DNA of 64,000 bases, taken from contig NZ_CP033073.1 in assembly GCF_003675325.1 (NCBI RefSeq), positions 3,472,001 to 3,536,000 on the forward strand, read 5' to 3'. Below, piece after piece: positions 28,236 through 37,461 of the stretch. How positions within the stretch are numbered: position 1 is the first letter of the stretch; every line of letters begins with the position of its first letter. The DNA comes from Streptomyces dangxiongensis (lineage in GTDB: Bacteria > Actinomycetota > Actinomycetes > Streptomycetales > Streptomycetaceae). Position numbers and translations under genes: made by a program. The notes under the pieces are model-generated. The model worked only from the letters and a program-made list of their open reading frames with translations. It did not search any database and was not told the origin of the DNA.

Positions 28236-28264
28236 CGTGGATTGACGGCTGCCGTCAATCCACG
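28236..28264. promoter_or_regulatory. Perfect 29-bp palindrome, probable operator of the ArsR-type regulator
   Basis: CGTGGATTGACGGC and GCCGTCAATCCACG (14-bp arms, no mismatch) flank a single T at 28250. The left arm contains TTGACG, a good -35 hexamer for the gene starting at 28301. A short palindrome CACTGTCAGTG follows at about 28270-28280. The position fits autoregulation by the helix-turn-helix protein next to it. Confidence 0.75.
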
Positions 28265-28300
28265 AGGGTCACTGTCAGTGGCGCGGTGCACGATGGGGGC

Positions 28301-29443
28301 ATGAGCGTGACCATCGACATCACCGGGCTGGCCACCGACGGCGACGCCTCCGGCCCGAACACGGCCGAGAGGTGGGCGAGGGTCTCCGTCGTGCCCTCTC
28401 CCCTCGCCGAGCTGGGGATGGCGCTGCACGCGCTCAGCGAACCCGGCCACCACCCGGACCTGCGGGGCTGGGCGACCGCCGTCTCCTCCCGGCTGGACCC
28501 GTGCCTGGCGGACCGGCTGTGCGAGGCGGACTTCCTGTGGCGTACGACGTTCTCGGACGTCTTCGCGCCCTTCGCCGGCATCCCCGGCGGCCAGGCGCTC
28601 CCCGGGGCGACGCTCGCCGAGGAACTGGACCAGCTCGACACGCTGACGGACGAGCAGTTCGTCAACGCCGCCCTGGAGTTCACCTGCCAGCTCCGCTACG
28701 ACCTGAAGGAGCCGGGTCCGCTGGACGACCCGGAGCTGCGCCGGCGCTCGCTGGAGCTGGCCGCCGCGCGCGGTTCCGTCCAGGAGCGGTTCACGCGCCG
28801 CCTGCTGACGGACCCCCCGGCCGTCCGGGCCTGGTTCCGGCAGTTGATGCTCGACTGCGACGAGGCCTTCTTCGCCGAGGCGTGGGCCCGCGTCCATCCC
28901 CAGCTCGCCGCGGACGCCCGGCACAGGACGGACCTGCTGCGCCGCAAGGGACTCGGTGAGGCCCTGACATCCCTGTCCGGGGCGATCTCGCTGGACGAGG
29001 AGGCCGGCATCATCACCGTCGACAAGCTGCTGGTGGGCCATGCCGCCACGGGCGAGGGGCGCCTGGTGCTGGTGCCGACCAGCCTCGGCTGGCCGCACGT
29101 GATGGTCCTGCACCGGTACGGCTGGCAGCCCTCGATCACCTACCCGGCGAGCGGCACGCGTGCGCAGGCCCCCTCCGTGGAGCAGCTCACCCGCCGCATG
29201 GAGGCGCTGGCCCATCCGGTGCGGATGCGGCTGTGCCGGCATCTCGCGCGGGCCCCGCACACCACGAGCGAGCTGGCCGACGCGCACGGCATGTCGGCGC
29301 CCGAGATATCCCGGCACCTGACGGTGCTGAAGAAGGCGGGCCTGATCAGCGGCTGCCGCCGCGGCCGGTACGTCCAGCACCAGCTTGACCTGTCCGCGGT
29401 GGCGCGGCTGGGCAGCGACTTCATCGAGGGCGTCCTGCGCTGA
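28301..29443 (+). CDS. ArsR-family regulator with DUF5937 N-terminal domain
   Basis: The ATG at 28301 follows GGGGGC; a GTG 15 nt upstream is less likely. The 380-residue protein has a long N-terminal DUF5937-type domain (SPLAELGMALHALSEPGHHP to about residue 290). A C-terminal ArsR winged helix follows (MEALAHPVRMRLCRHLARAP, then TSELADAHGMSAPEISRHLT and LKKAGLISGCRRGRYVQHQL). No metal-binding cysteine pair is visible in the helix-turn-helix, so it is probably not a metal sensor. The N-terminal domain likely senses an unknown signal. A perfect palindrome lies upstream at 28236-28264. It is a monocistronic unit. Confidence 0.88.
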   Translation: MSVTIDITGLATDGDASGPNTAERWARVSVVPSPLAELGMALHALSEPGHHPDLRGWATAVSSRLDPCLADRLCEADFLWRTTFSDVFAPFAGIPGGQALPGATLAEELDQLDTLTDEQFVNAALEFTCQLRYDLKEPGPLDDPELRRRSLELAAARGSVQERFTRRLLTDPPAVRAWFRQLMLDCDEAFFAEAWARVHPQLAADARHRTDLLRRKGLGEALTSLSGAISLDEEAGIITVDKLLVGHAATGEGRLVLVPTSLGWPHVMVLHRYGWQPSITYPASGTRAQAPSVEQLTRRMEALAHPVRMRLCRHLARAPHTTSELADAHGMSAPEISRHLTVLKKAGLISGCRRGRYVQHQLDLSAVARLGSDFIEGVLR

Positions 29444-29464
29444 GGGGCGCGGGGCGGGGCGGTG

Positions 29465-30136
29465 TCAGCCGTGGCCGCCCGCGCGCACCAGCCCGGTCTC
29501 GTACGCCAGGACGACCACCTGCACGCGGTCGCGCAGACCGAGCTTGGTCAGGATGCGGCCCACATGGGTCTTCACCGTCGCCTCGCTCAGCACCAGCCGG
29601 GCCGCGATCTCACCGTTGGACAGGCCCTGCGCGACCAGCATCATCACCTCGCGTTCCCGCTCGGTGAGCCGCTCCAGCTCCTTGTGCTGGGAGTTCTTGC
29701 CGGCGGAGGGCAGCATCGGCGCGAACCGGTCGAGCAGGCGCCGGGTGGTGGAGGGCGCCACGACCGCGTCACCGCTGTGCACGGCGCGGATGGCCGCCAG
29801 CAGGTCGCCGGGCGGCACGTCCTTGAGCATGAAGCCGGAGGCGCCCGCCTTCAGCCCCGAGAACGCGTACTCGTCCAGGTCGAACGTGGTCAGGATGAGC
29901 ACCTTCGGCGCGTCCGGCTCCGCGCAGATCCGCCGGGTGGCCTCCACGCCGTCCAGCTTCGGCATGCGGACGTCCATCAGGACGACGTCGACGGCGGCGG
30001 ACCGCAGCACCTGGATGGCCTCCACGCCGTCGCCCGCCTCCGCGACGACCTCCATGTCCGGCTGGGCGGCGAGCACCATCCGGAACCCGGTGCGCAGCAG
30101 CACCTGGTCGTCGACGAGCATCACGCGGATCGTCAT
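29465..30136 (-). CDS. NarL/LuxR-family response regulator
   Basis: This is the output half of a two-component system. The 223-residue protein has a receiver domain (VMLVDDQVLLRTGF, phospho-acceptor in VVLMDVRMPKLDG near Asp54, and the switch lysine in FMLKDVPPG). A LuxR-type helix-turn-helix follows (LTEREREVMMLVAQGLSNGE, IAARLVLSEATVKTHVGRIL). The partner kinase gene lies 141 nt upstream in the same direction. The gap contains an 18-19-bp direct repeat. Targets are unknown. Confidence 0.93.
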   Translation of the reverse strand: MTIRVMLVDDQVLLRTGFRMVLAAQPDMEVVAEAGDGVEAIQVLRSAAVDVVLMDVRMPKLDGVEATRRICAEPDAPKVLILTTFDLDEYAFSGLKAGASGFMLKDVPPGDLLAAIRAVHSGDAVVAPSTTRRLLDRFAPMLPSAGKNSQHKELERLTEREREVMMLVAQGLSNGEIAARLVLSEATVKTHVGRILTKLGLRDRVQVVVLAYETGLVRAGGHG

Positions 30137-30205
30137 CGGGTCCTCTTCCGTGTCTTCGGTTGCCGTCCCCGCCGTCCGGTGCCGTCTCCGGCTGCCGTCG
30201 GCAGA

Positions 30206-30260
30206 GGGGTGCGGGTGTCAGCAAGGGGTGCGGGTGTCAGCAGGAGCGCGGGTGTCAGCA
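30206..30260. repeat. Three tandem copies of an 18-19-bp unit
   Basis: GGGGTGCGGGTGTCAGCA at 30206-30223 repeats exactly at 30225-30242 and with changes at 30243-30260 (GGAGCGCGGGTGTCAGCA). It lies between the kinase and response regulator genes, so copy number would change their spacing. Confidence 0.8.
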
Positions 30261-30277
30261 GGGGGCGCGCGGTGGAG

Positions 30278-31483
30278 TCAGTGCGCCGGTTTCAGTGGCA
30301 GCAGAGCGCTGATCCGGAATCCTCCGCCCGGGCGCGGGCCGGCGTCCAGCGTGCCACCGACCATGCCGACCCGCTCGCGCATGCCGATCAGGCCGTGGCC
30401 CTGCCCGTCCGCGCCGCCCTCCTCGTACAGCTCGTGCGGAGCGCCCTTGCCGTCGTCCTCGACCAGCAGGCCGAGACCGTCGTCGAAGTAGACCAGCCGG
30501 ACGCTCGCGCCCGCGTGGGGCCCGCCGTGCTTGCGGGTGTTGGTGAGCGCCTCCTGCACGATCCGGTACGCGGTCAGCTCCACCCCGCTGGGCAGCGGGC
30601 GCGGGGTCCCCTCCACCCGGAAGTCGACGGGCAGGCCGGAGCTGCGGCACTGCTCGACCAGGTCGTCGATCTGCTCGACGTCGGGCTGCGGGACGTACTC
30701 GCCGCCCTCCTGGTGCTCCCCGGTGCGCAGCACGCCCAGCAGGCGGCGCATCTCGGCTAAGGCCTGGCGGCCGGTGGACGAGATCGTCTCCAGTGCCTTC
30801 CTGGCCTGGTCGGGCGCGGCGTCCATGACGTAGGCGGCGCCGTCGGCCTGCACCACCATCACCGAGACGTTGTGGGCGACGACGTCGTGCAGCTCGCGCG
30901 CGATCCGGGCGCGCTCGGCGGCGACCGCGACCTTGGACTGCGCCTCGCGCTCCTTGTCCAGCCGCGAAGCGCGCTCCTCCAACTGGGCGAAGTACGCGCG
31001 CCGGGTGCGCATGGAGTCGCCGAGCACCCAGGCCAGGGCGAAGGGCACCGTCTGGAAGACCACTATGGCGATCTGCCCGAGGAAGCCGGTCTGCTCGGCC
31101 GGCCAGCGGATCTGGGCGAGGGCCGCCGCGCAGAGGCTGCCGACGAGCGCGAGCCGGGAGGCCCAGCGCTCGCCGACCGCCGCCACCGTGTAGGTGATCA
31201 CCAGCATGGCGAAGTCGGCGACGGTCGTCTCGACGTCCAGCACAAGCTGGGCCAGCCCGGTCACCAGGGCGACCAGCAGCATCGGCTCCGGGAAACGGCG
31301 GCGCAGCGCCACGACGGCACACAACACGGCGGAGACGGCCGTCCCCGCGACGAGTCTTCCGTGGTGACCGTTCACCCCGTCGGGATTGACGCCGCTCAGG
31401 CCGGACAGCCCGAACAGGGCGACGGCCCAGAAGGCGTCGACCCAGCTCGGGTGGCGGCGGAGGAAGTCATAGAGGCGCTGCAC
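30278..31483 (-). CDS. Sensor histidine kinase (HisKA_3 type) with a TTA codon
   Basis: This is a 401-residue NarX/DesK-like kinase. The N-terminal part has about five membrane helices (residues ~15-160) and no large extracytoplasmic domain. A coiled segment (YFAQLEERASRLDKEREAQS) is followed by the phospho-acceptor ERARIARELHDVVAHNVSVM. The ATPase has ALTNTRKHGG as N-box and GHGLIGMRERVGMVGG as G-box. Codon 242 is TTA (plus-strand TAA at 30758-30760, in QALAEM). This is one of only two TTA codons I found in the genes of this window, so full-length kinase should depend on the bldA tRNA. The start is an ATG at 31483. It pairs with the response regulator at 29465-30136. Confidence 0.93.
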   Translation of the reverse strand: MQRLYDFLRRHPSWVDAFWAVALFGLSGLSGVNPDGVNGHHGRLVAGTAVSAVLCAVVALRRRFPEPMLLVALVTGLAQLVLDVETTVADFAMLVITYTVAAVGERWASRLALVGSLCAAALAQIRWPAEQTGFLGQIAIVVFQTVPFALAWVLGDSMRTRRAYFAQLEERASRLDKEREAQSKVAVAAERARIARELHDVVAHNVSVMVVQADGAAYVMDAAPDQARKALETISSTGRQALAEMRRLLGVLRTGEHQEGGEYVPQPDVEQIDDLVEQCRSSGLPVDFRVEGTPRPLPSGVELTAYRIVQEALTNTRKHGGPHAGASVRLVYFDDGLGLLVEDDGKGAPHELYEEGGADGQGHGLIGMRERVGMVGGTLDAGPRPGGGFRISALLPLKPAH

Positions 31484-31601
31484 GTAACCCAGAGTAGGTA
31501 AACCGGATGTGCGCAGGGGTCAACCGGAGGGCCGATCCGGGCCCGGCGCGTGTACTCCGCAAGGTGGAGAACCTGATCATCTGTGTGCCTACTCTGTACC
31601 G

Positions 31602-32780
31602 GTGGCGGACGAGACGACGGCGCAGGAGCCGCGCGGGGATCGTGGCCCGCGCGGCTGGCGCGCGGCGGCCGAGGCGGCCCTGTACGGGCCCGCGGGGTTC
31701 TACCGGCGACCGGAGGGTCCGGCCGGCCACTTCCGTACGTCCGTGCACGCCTCCCCGCTGTTCGCGCGCGCCGTGGCCCGGCTGCTGTGCCGGGTCGACG
31801 AGGCCCTGGGGCGGCCCCCGGTGCTGGACTTCGTCGACCTGGGCGCCGGGCGGGGGGAACTGGTCACCGGGGTGTTCGCCGCGCTGCCGCCCGGGGTGGC
31901 GGCACGCACGCGTGCGTACGCCGTCGAGATCGCCGCCCGCCCGGCCGGCCTGGACCCCCGTGTCACCTGGCGGCACGACCTCCCCGAGGCGGTCACCGGG
32001 CTGCTGTTCGCCAACGAGTGGCTGGACAACGTACCCGTGGACGTCGCCGAGGTGGACCACGCCGGTGTGCCCCGGCTGGTGCTGGTCGCGGCGGACGGCT
32101 CCGAGCGGCTCGGTGAGCCCGTGACGGGCCCGGACGCCGACTGGCTCGCACGCTGGTGGCCGCTGCCGGCCGAGGAGGGACTGCGGGCGGAGATCGGGCT
32201 GCCCCGGGACCGGGCCTGGGCGTCGGCCGTGGACCGGGTGGCCGGCGGGCTCGCGGTGGCCGTGGACTACGCGCACACCGCCCGGACGCGCCCCCCGTTC
32301 GGCACGCTCACCGGTTTCCGGGAGGGGCTCGGGACGACGCCCGTGCCGGACGGGTCCTGCGACATCACGGCGCACGTCGCCCTGGACGCGTGCGCGGCGG
32401 CGCCCGGGTCCGCCGGGCGGGCGCGGGCGCTCGCCCGCACGGCGCGGGGGACCGGAGGTACGGCGCGCGGGCCGGCCGCCGCACGCCTGCTCACGCAACG
32501 CGCTGCTCTGCGCGCCCTGGACATCACCGGCGCACGCCCCCCGCTCACGCTGGCCTCCACGGACCCCGCCGCCTACGTGCGCGCCCTCGCGGGCGCCGGC
32601 GAGGCCGCCGAGCTGACCGCCCCCGGCGGCCTCGGCGACTTCGGATGGCTGCTCCAGCCGGTCGGCATCCCGGACCCCCTGGATCCGGCCCCCCTGGATC
32701 CGGACCCCCTCGCGCCAGGTCCGCTCGACCCGGACTCACCGGACCCGGGAGCGCCCGAGCCGCCGGGCGCGCCCCGCTGA
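31602..32780 (+). CDS. MidA/NDUFAF7-like SAM-dependent methyltransferase (DUF185)
   Basis: The protein matches the NDUFAF7/MidA family along its length. [13 protein letters not shown] and the region before FARAVA match the N-terminal block. [14 protein letters not shown] is the SAM-binding glycine motif. [20 protein letters not shown] matches the family's acidic motif. [20 protein letters not shown] and [14 protein letters not shown] match the C-terminal block. With the GTG at 31602 it is 392 aa. It has no ribosome binding site, and TACTCT lies seven bases upstream, so it may be leaderless; an in-frame ATG-like start at 31509 seems less likely. The tail has PLDP repeats. Its neighbour, convergent and 18 nt away, is a NuoD paralogue. 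In mitochondria the NDUFAF7 substrate is NDUFS2, the NuoD homologue. Confidence 0.85.
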   Translation: MADETTAQEPRGDRGPRGWRAAAEAALYGPAGFYRRPEGPAGHFRTSVHASPLFARAVARLLCRVDEALGRPPVLDFVDLGAGRGELVTGVFAALPPGVAARTRAYAVEIAARPAGLDPRVTWRHDLPEAVTGLLFANEWLDNVPVDVAEVDHAGVPRLVLVAADGSERLGEPVTGPDADWLARWWPLPAEEGLRAEIGLPRDRAWASAVDRVAGGLAVAVDYAHTARTRPPFGTLTGFREGLGTTPVPDGSCDITAHVALDACAAAPGSAGRARALARTARGTGGTARGPAAARLLTQRAALRALDITGARPPLTLASTDPAAYVRALAGAGEAAELTAPGGLGDFGWLLQPVGIPDPLDPAPLDPDPLAPGPLDPDSPDPGAPEPPGAPR

Positions 32781-32798
32781 CCGGCGGCCCCCGGCCGT

Positions 32799-33950
32799 CT
32801 ACTTGTCGATGTCGCCGACCACGAAGAACATCGACCCCAGGATCGCCACCATGTCCGCCACCAGCGTCCCCGGCAGCAGCTCGGTCAGCACCTGGATGTT
32901 GTTGTACGACGCCGAGCGCAGCTTGAGCCGGTACGGGGTCTTCTCGCCCTTGCTGACGAGGTAGTAGCCGTTGAGGCCGAGCGGGTTCTCGGTCCACGCG
33001 TAGGTGTGTCCCTCGGGTGCCTTCAGCACCTTCGGCAGCCGCTGGTTGACCGGTCCCGGCGGCAGCTCCGCGAGCCGGTCCAGACAGGCGTCGGCGAGGT
33101 CGAGCGCGTTGTGGGTCTGCTCCAGCAGGACCTCGAAGCGGGCGAGACAGTCGCCCTCGCCACGGGTGACGACCCTGAGGACGTCCTGGAGGTCGCCGTA
33201 GGCCAGGTACGGCTCGTCACGGCGCAGGTCGAAATCGACGCCCGAGCCGCGCGCGACCGGCCCGCTCACGCCGTAGGCGTGCACCGTCTCGGGCGCCAGC
33301 GCCCCGACCCCGCGCGTGCGCCCCCGGAAGATCTCGTTGCCGAGCACCAGGTCGTCGTAGACGTCCATGCGCGAGCGGACGGCGGCGACGGCCGCACGCG
33401 CGCGTGCGGCCCATCCGGCGGGCAGGTCCTCCTTGAGGCCACCGACGCGGTTGAACATGTAGTGCACGCGCCCGCCGGAGACCTCCTCCATCACGTTCTG
33501 GAGCACCTCGCGCTCCCGGAACGCGTAGAACACCGGGGTGATCCCGCCCAGCTCCAGCGGGTAGGAGCCGAGGAACATCAGGTGGTTCAGCACCCGGTTC
33601 AGCTCGGCGAGCAGGGTGCGCGCCCACACCGCCCGCTCGGGGACCTCCATGCCGAGCATCCGCTCCACGGCGAGGACCACGCCCAGCTCGTTGGAGAACG
33701 CCGACAGCCAGTCGTGGCGGTTGGCGAGCATGATGATCTGCCGGTAGTCGCGGGCCTCGAAGAGTTTCTCGGCGCCGCGGTGCATGTAGCCGATCACCGG
33801 CTCCGCGCGCACGATGCGCTCCCCGTCCAGCACGAGCCTGAGCCGCAGCACACCGTGCGTGGACGGGTGCTGGGGCCCGATGTTGAGCACCATGTCGGTG
33901 CTCTCCGCCGCGCCGCCGATCCCGACCGTGGTCTCCGCCGTAGGAGTCAT
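32799..33950 (-). CDS. nuoD: Stand-alone NuoD-like NADH dehydrogenase 49-kDa subunit
   Basis: The 383-residue protein is a NuoD/NDUFS2 homologue: [20 protein letters not shown], then [40 protein letters not shown], and the C-terminal VVGDIDK ending. The conserved arginine R58 in HRG corresponds to NDUFS2 Arg85, which is dimethylated in mitochondria. No other nuo gene is nearby, so this is a second copy (nuoD2) outside the main complex I operon. It may be an alternative subunit or a member of the related hydrogenase-like group. The [NiFe]-type cysteines are absent. The ATG is at 33950, and it is divergent from a PH-domain gene only 31 nt away. Confidence 0.93.
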   Translation of the reverse strand: MTPTAETTVGIGGAAESTDMVLNIGPQHPSTHGVLRLRLVLDGERIVRAEPVIGYMHRGAEKLFEARDYRQIIMLANRHDWLSAFSNELGVVLAVERMLGMEVPERAVWARTLLAELNRVLNHLMFLGSYPLELGGITPVFYAFREREVLQNVMEEVSGGRVHYMFNRVGGLKEDLPAGWAARARAAVAAVRSRMDVYDDLVLGNEIFRGRTRGVGALAPETVHAYGVSGPVARGSGVDFDLRRDEPYLAYGDLQDVLRVVTRGEGDCLARFEVLLEQTHNALDLADACLDRLAELPPGPVNQRLPKVLKAPEGHTYAWTENPLGLNGYYLVSKGEKTPYRLKLRSASYNNIQVLTELLPGTLVADMVAILGSMFFVVGDIDK

Positions 33951-33981
33951 GGCCCCAGTTTCCCCTACGTACGCTGGCCCC

Positions 33982-34485
33982 ATGGAGACGGGGAGCCTGG
34001 AAGGCGCGGGAACAACGGCGGACGAGCCGGTGTGGCGGGGGCTGCGGCCCGGCCTGCTGCGCGTGCGCCGGATGCTGCTGATGGTGTGGGCGGGGGTGCT
34101 GGCGGTCGCCACGGGGCTGCCGCTGGGGCTCCTCGTGGGGCCCGCGTGGGCGGCCTGGGCGCTGCTGCCCCTGGTGATCGCCGCCTGGGGCCGGCGGCTG
34201 CTGGAGCGCAACTGGCGCTCGTGGCGGTACGCCGAGCGCGCCGACGACCTGCTGATCTGCCGCGGTGTCCTGTGGCGCGAGGAGACGGTCGTGCCGTACG
34301 GGCGGATGCAGCTCGTGGAGGTGACCTCCGGGCCCGTGGAACGGCGCTTCGGGCTGGCCACCGTGCAGTTGCACACGGCCGCCGCCGCGACCGACGCGAC
34401 CATCCCCGGCCTGGACCCGGCCGAGGCGGAACGCCTGCGCGACCGGCTCACCCGGCTGGGCGAGGCACGATCGGCGGGCCTGTGA
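33982..34485 (+). CDS. PH-domain (DUF304/YdbS-like) membrane protein
   Basis: The 167-residue protein has two close membrane helices (residues ~30-70). A bacterial PH-like domain follows: [20 protein letters not shown] and [20 protein letters not shown], as in YdbS. The ATG at 33982 has no ribosome binding site. TACGCT ends seven bases before it, so the mRNA is probably leaderless. The stop overlaps the next gene's GTG by four bases, and the two resemble the ydbS-ydbT pair of Bacillus. A role in membrane homeostasis or protection from antimicrobial peptides is known for relatives, but is not shown here. Confidence 0.85.
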   Translation: METGSLEGAGTTADEPVWRGLRPGLLRVRRMLLMVWAGVLAVATGLPLGLLVGPAWAAWALLPLVIAAWGRRLLERNWRSWRYAERADDLLICRGVLWREETVVPYGRMQLVEVTSGPVERRFGLATVQLHTAAAATDATIPGLDPAEAERLRDRLTRLGEARSAGL

Positions 34486-35870
34486 CACCCCGGGGCCGCG
34501 CCGACGGCCCGGACGGCGGCGGCACGTACAGCGGCCCGGACGGCGGCGGCGCGGACGGGGGCATACCGGAGCAGCCGCCCGTCGTCGAGCGCCGGCTGCA
34601 TCCGGTGACGCCCTTCCGCCGGGCGTGGGCGCCGCTCGCCGTACTGGCCGGCTGGGCGGCGCACGATCCGGGCGGCGCGCAGGAGCAGCTCACGCGGCTG
34701 ACCGGCACCATGCTGCTGCTGGGGGCCGTCGTCGTGGTGCCGGTGGCCGGGCTCTACGGCTTCCTGTCCTGGTGGTTCACGCACTTCGCGGTCACCGGGA
34801 CAGAACTGCGCATCCGTACGGGCCTGCTGTTCCGGCGCACCGCGCACATCCGGCTGGAGCGCATCCAGGCCGTGGACGTCTCCCGTCCGCTCCTCGCGCG
34901 CGTGGCGGGCGTCGCGAAGCTGCGGATCGACGTCGTCGGCGCCGACGACAAGGACGAACTGGCCTTCCTCGGCGAGCGGGAGGCGCGCGCCCTGCGTGCG
35001 GAGCTGCTCGCGCGCGCGGCGGGTTTCGCCCCCGAGACGGCGGCCGGCGTCGGAGAGGCGCCGGCACACGCGCTGCTGCACGTGCCCCCGTGGGCGCTGG
35101 CGCGCTCCCTGGTGCTGACGGGAGCCACCTGGGCCTCGCTGGGCGCCGCGCTCGTCGTACCCGCCGTGCTGTGGCTCGTCACCCACAACGTGTGGACGGT
35201 CCTCGCCACCGCCCTGCCCCTGTTCGGCGCGGCCGGCGCGCGCAGCGCGGGCCGCTTCGTCACCGAGTTCGACTGGACGGTGAGCGAGTCGCCGGACGGG
35301 CTGCGCATCGACCGCGGGCTGCTCGACCGCGCGCACGAGACGGTGCCGCCGGGCCGTGTGCAGACCGTACGGATCGTGGAACCGCTGCTGTGGCGCCGGC
35401 CCGGCTGGGTGCGGGTGGAACTGGACGTGGCCGGATCCGCCAATTCGGTGCTGATACCCGTCGCCCCGCGCGCGGTCGCCGAGTCCGTCATCGCGCGCGT
35501 GCTGCCCGGCGTGACGGTGCCACGGGAGCCGGCACGGGTGCCGCGCCGGGCCCGGTGGTGCCTCCCGCTCTGGTGGCGCGGACACCGGCTCGCGGTCACC
35601 GGCACGGTCTTCGCCGCCCGGAGCGGCCTGCTGCGCCGCCGGCTCTCGCTGGTCCCGCACGCCAAGGTGCAGAGCGTACGGCTCACCCAGGGGCCCTGGG
35701 AGCGCCGCTGGGGACTCGCGGACATCCATGTGGACACGGGGGCCGACAAGACCGTCACGGCCCGGCTGAGGAGCGCCGAGGAGGCCACGCGGCTCCTGGC
35801 GGAGCAGGCGGAGCGGTCCCGCACGGGCCGCCGGGACGCCCTACCGGATCGCTGGATGACCACCGGCTGA
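34482..35870 (+). CDS. Multi-PH-domain (YdbT-like) membrane protein
   Basis: The GTG at 34482 overlaps the preceding stop (GTGA). The 462-residue protein starts with a Gly-rich disordered stretch. Membrane helices lie near residues 45-60, 68-90 and 200-245. PH-like (DUF304) repeats follow: [40 protein letters not shown], and [20 protein letters not shown]. Each repeat contains the typical R-x-Q-x-V core (RIQAVDV, RVQTVRI, KVQSVRL). It forms a two-gene unit with the YdbS-like gene and probably works in the same membrane complex. Confidence 0.87.
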   Translation: MTPRGRADGPDGGGTYSGPDGGGADGGIPEQPPVVERRLHPVTPFRRAWAPLAVLAGWAAHDPGGAQEQLTRLTGTMLLLGAVVVVPVAGLYGFLSWWFTHFAVTGTELRIRTGLLFRRTAHIRLERIQAVDVSRPLLARVAGVAKLRIDVVGADDKDELAFLGEREARALRAELLARAAGFAPETAAGVGEAPAHALLHVPPWALARSLVLTGATWASLGAALVVPAVLWLVTHNVWTVLATALPLFGAAGARSAGRFVTEFDWTVSESPDGLRIDRGLLDRAHETVPPGRVQTVRIVEPLLWRRPGWVRVELDVAGSANSVLIPVAPRAVAESVIARVLPGVTVPREPARVPRRARWCLPLWWRGHRLAVTGTVFAARSGLLRRRLSLVPHAKVQSVRLTQGPWERRWGLADIHVDTGADKTVTARLRSAEEATRLLAEQAERSRTGRRDALPDRWMTTG

Positions 35871-36034
35871 CGGCGGGCTGACGGCCGACGTCGGGTCGGC
35901 GGACGGCTGACGGCCGACCGCTGAGCGCGGGTTGACAGCCGACGGCAGCCTGACCGCTGGCGGTCGGTCGCCGGCTTCGCCGGACGACGCCTCGGGCCCG
36001 GTGCGCCCGGTGCGTTCGTACGGCTGACGGACGC
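35871..36034. repeat. Short GC-rich repeats downstream of the PH-domain operon
   Basis: GGCTGACGGCCGAC occurs at about 35877 and 35904, with related GGTTGACAGCCGACG at about 35932. The block separates two convergent genes. No typical terminator stem with a short loop is evident. Confidence 0.5.
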
Positions 36035-37363
36035 TCAGGAGGCCGCCGCGCCGCGCAGCCTCTGGACGTCGATCTGCTCGGTCTCGTCGTGCGCCGTCAG
36101 GTCGATGACCTGGCCGGCACCCCGGGACCGGGCGTCAGCGGCCTTGAACCCGGCCTCGGTCTCGGCCTTGTGCACGGCGAGCGCCTCCTGGCCGACGACG
36201 TCGGCCAGGTCCTCGTTCTGCACGGAGTCCAGCGCGGCCTTCGGCGCGTCCTTCAGGGTGCCGAAGAAGTCGAAGCCGCCCTCGACCGCCGGGCGCCGCG
36301 CGGGCGCGGCCGGGGCGACGGCCACGGCGGTGGGCACCGTGAAGTGCCCGGCGGGCGGCTGTGCCGCGGGACGGACGGCCTCGGCCACCGGCGCGGCGTC
36401 GGCGTCGGCGTCGGCATTGAGATCGGCATCCGTCACTGCGGCCCTGGTGTCTGCCCCTTTGGCGACCGCCTCGGCCGGTTCGCCCACGGACGTCACCTCC
36501 CCCGCGGGAGCGACCTCGCCCACGGGAGCCCGCGGCGCGTCACCCACGGTGCCGGCTTCACCTTCCACACCCTCCGCGCCGTCCATGCCCGCCACCCGCG
36601 CCGCGGGCGTCGTCGCGGCCTCCGGCTCCGGCTCCGGCTCGGGCTCGGGCTCGGGCTTCGCCTCCGGCGCGGCTCCTGGACCCGGTCCGGCCTCGGCGTC
36701 GGGCCTCGCCGATGCCTCCCGGTCGAACCGGGCCAGGGCGGTCAGGGCCCGCCGGTACAGCCGGGCGCCCTCGGGCGAGAACACCGGGTACGGCGTCGCC
36801 TCGCCCGCGCTGGCCTCCACGGCGTCCGACTCCGTCCCGGGCGCCTCCGGGCGGGCGCCGCGGCCGGGCGGCAGGGCGGGTGAGGAGGAGGGCGCCGGCT
36901 CGGGCACGACCGCCTCGATCTCCAGCAGGCGGCGCCCCTCCAGGGCGCTCGCGCGCTCGGTCTCCGCCGTGGCGTACCGGCGCAGCAGGGCCGCGTGCTC
37001 GTTGCGCAGGCCCGCCAGTTCGGCGCGCTTGGCCCTGAGCCGCTGCTCCAGCTTCACGCGCAGTTCGCGGGACTCTTCGAGGTCGGTCTCCAGTTCGGCG
37101 ACCCGTTCCTCGTACCGCCATTCGTCACCGGCACGCGCGCGCGTGAGTTCGGCGACCTGCTTGCCCGCCTGGGTGTCCCAGCGGCGCATGACGACCGCGC
37201 CGGCGACCGCGGTCGCGGCGGCCGCGGCGGCCAGCACACGCACCGCCGCGGCCCCGGCGAACACCCAGGGGCCCAGCGCGCAGATGACGGACACACCGGC
37301 GAGCGCCGAGGGAGGCAACAGCCGGTGCAGAGGCGGGGAATGGCGGTGGCGTCCACGTGGCAT
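36035..37363 (-). CDS. Membrane-anchored coiled-coil protein of unknown function
   Basis: The 442-residue protein has a basic start and two hydrophobic stretches (residues ~18-60). A coiled coil follows at about 65-150 (EERVAELETDLEESRELRVK, then LEQRLRAKRAELAGLRNEHA). A long disordered Ala/Pro/Glu-rich region with EPEPEPEPEPEPE repeats comes next. The more conserved C-terminal part starts at FDFFGTLKDAPKAALDSVQN. The orientation suggests a cytoplasmic scaffold attached to the membrane. I do not recognise a family. It starts with an ATG at 37363 and stands alone between PH-domain and esterase genes. Its repetitive middle is likely to vary between strains. Confidence 0.72.
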   Translation of the reverse strand: MPRGRHRHSPPLHRLLPPSALAGVSVICALGPWVFAGAAAVRVLAAAAAATAVAGAVVMRRWDTQAGKQVAELTRARAGDEWRYEERVAELETDLEESRELRVKLEQRLRAKRAELAGLRNEHAALLRRYATAETERASALEGRRLLEIEAVVPEPAPSSSPALPPGRGARPEAPGTESDAVEASAGEATPYPVFSPEGARLYRRALTALARFDREASARPDAEAGPGPGAAPEAKPEPEPEPEPEPEAATTPAARVAGMDGAEGVEGEAGTVGDAPRAPVGEVAPAGEVTSVGEPAEAVAKGADTRAAVTDADLNADADADAAPVAEAVRPAAQPPAGHFTVPTAVAVAPAAPARRPAVEGGFDFFGTLKDAPKAALDSVQNEDLADVVGQEALAVHKAETEAGFKAADARSRGAGQVIDLTAHDETEQIDVQRLRGAAAS

Positions 37364-37461
37364 GGCCAGAAACTTACCGCCCGTAGGCGAATCATGGGCC
37401 CCCGCCCCGTAAAAACACAGCCATACCGCGTGCTTAACGGGGTGTCAGGGGCGTCACGGGC

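Noticed and set aside
33951..35729. Minus-strand open frame continuing upstream of nuoD, which would give a 976-residue fusion
   Set aside because: The upstream part is antisense to two well-supported PH-domain genes; the ATG at 33950 gives a normal NuoD N-terminus.
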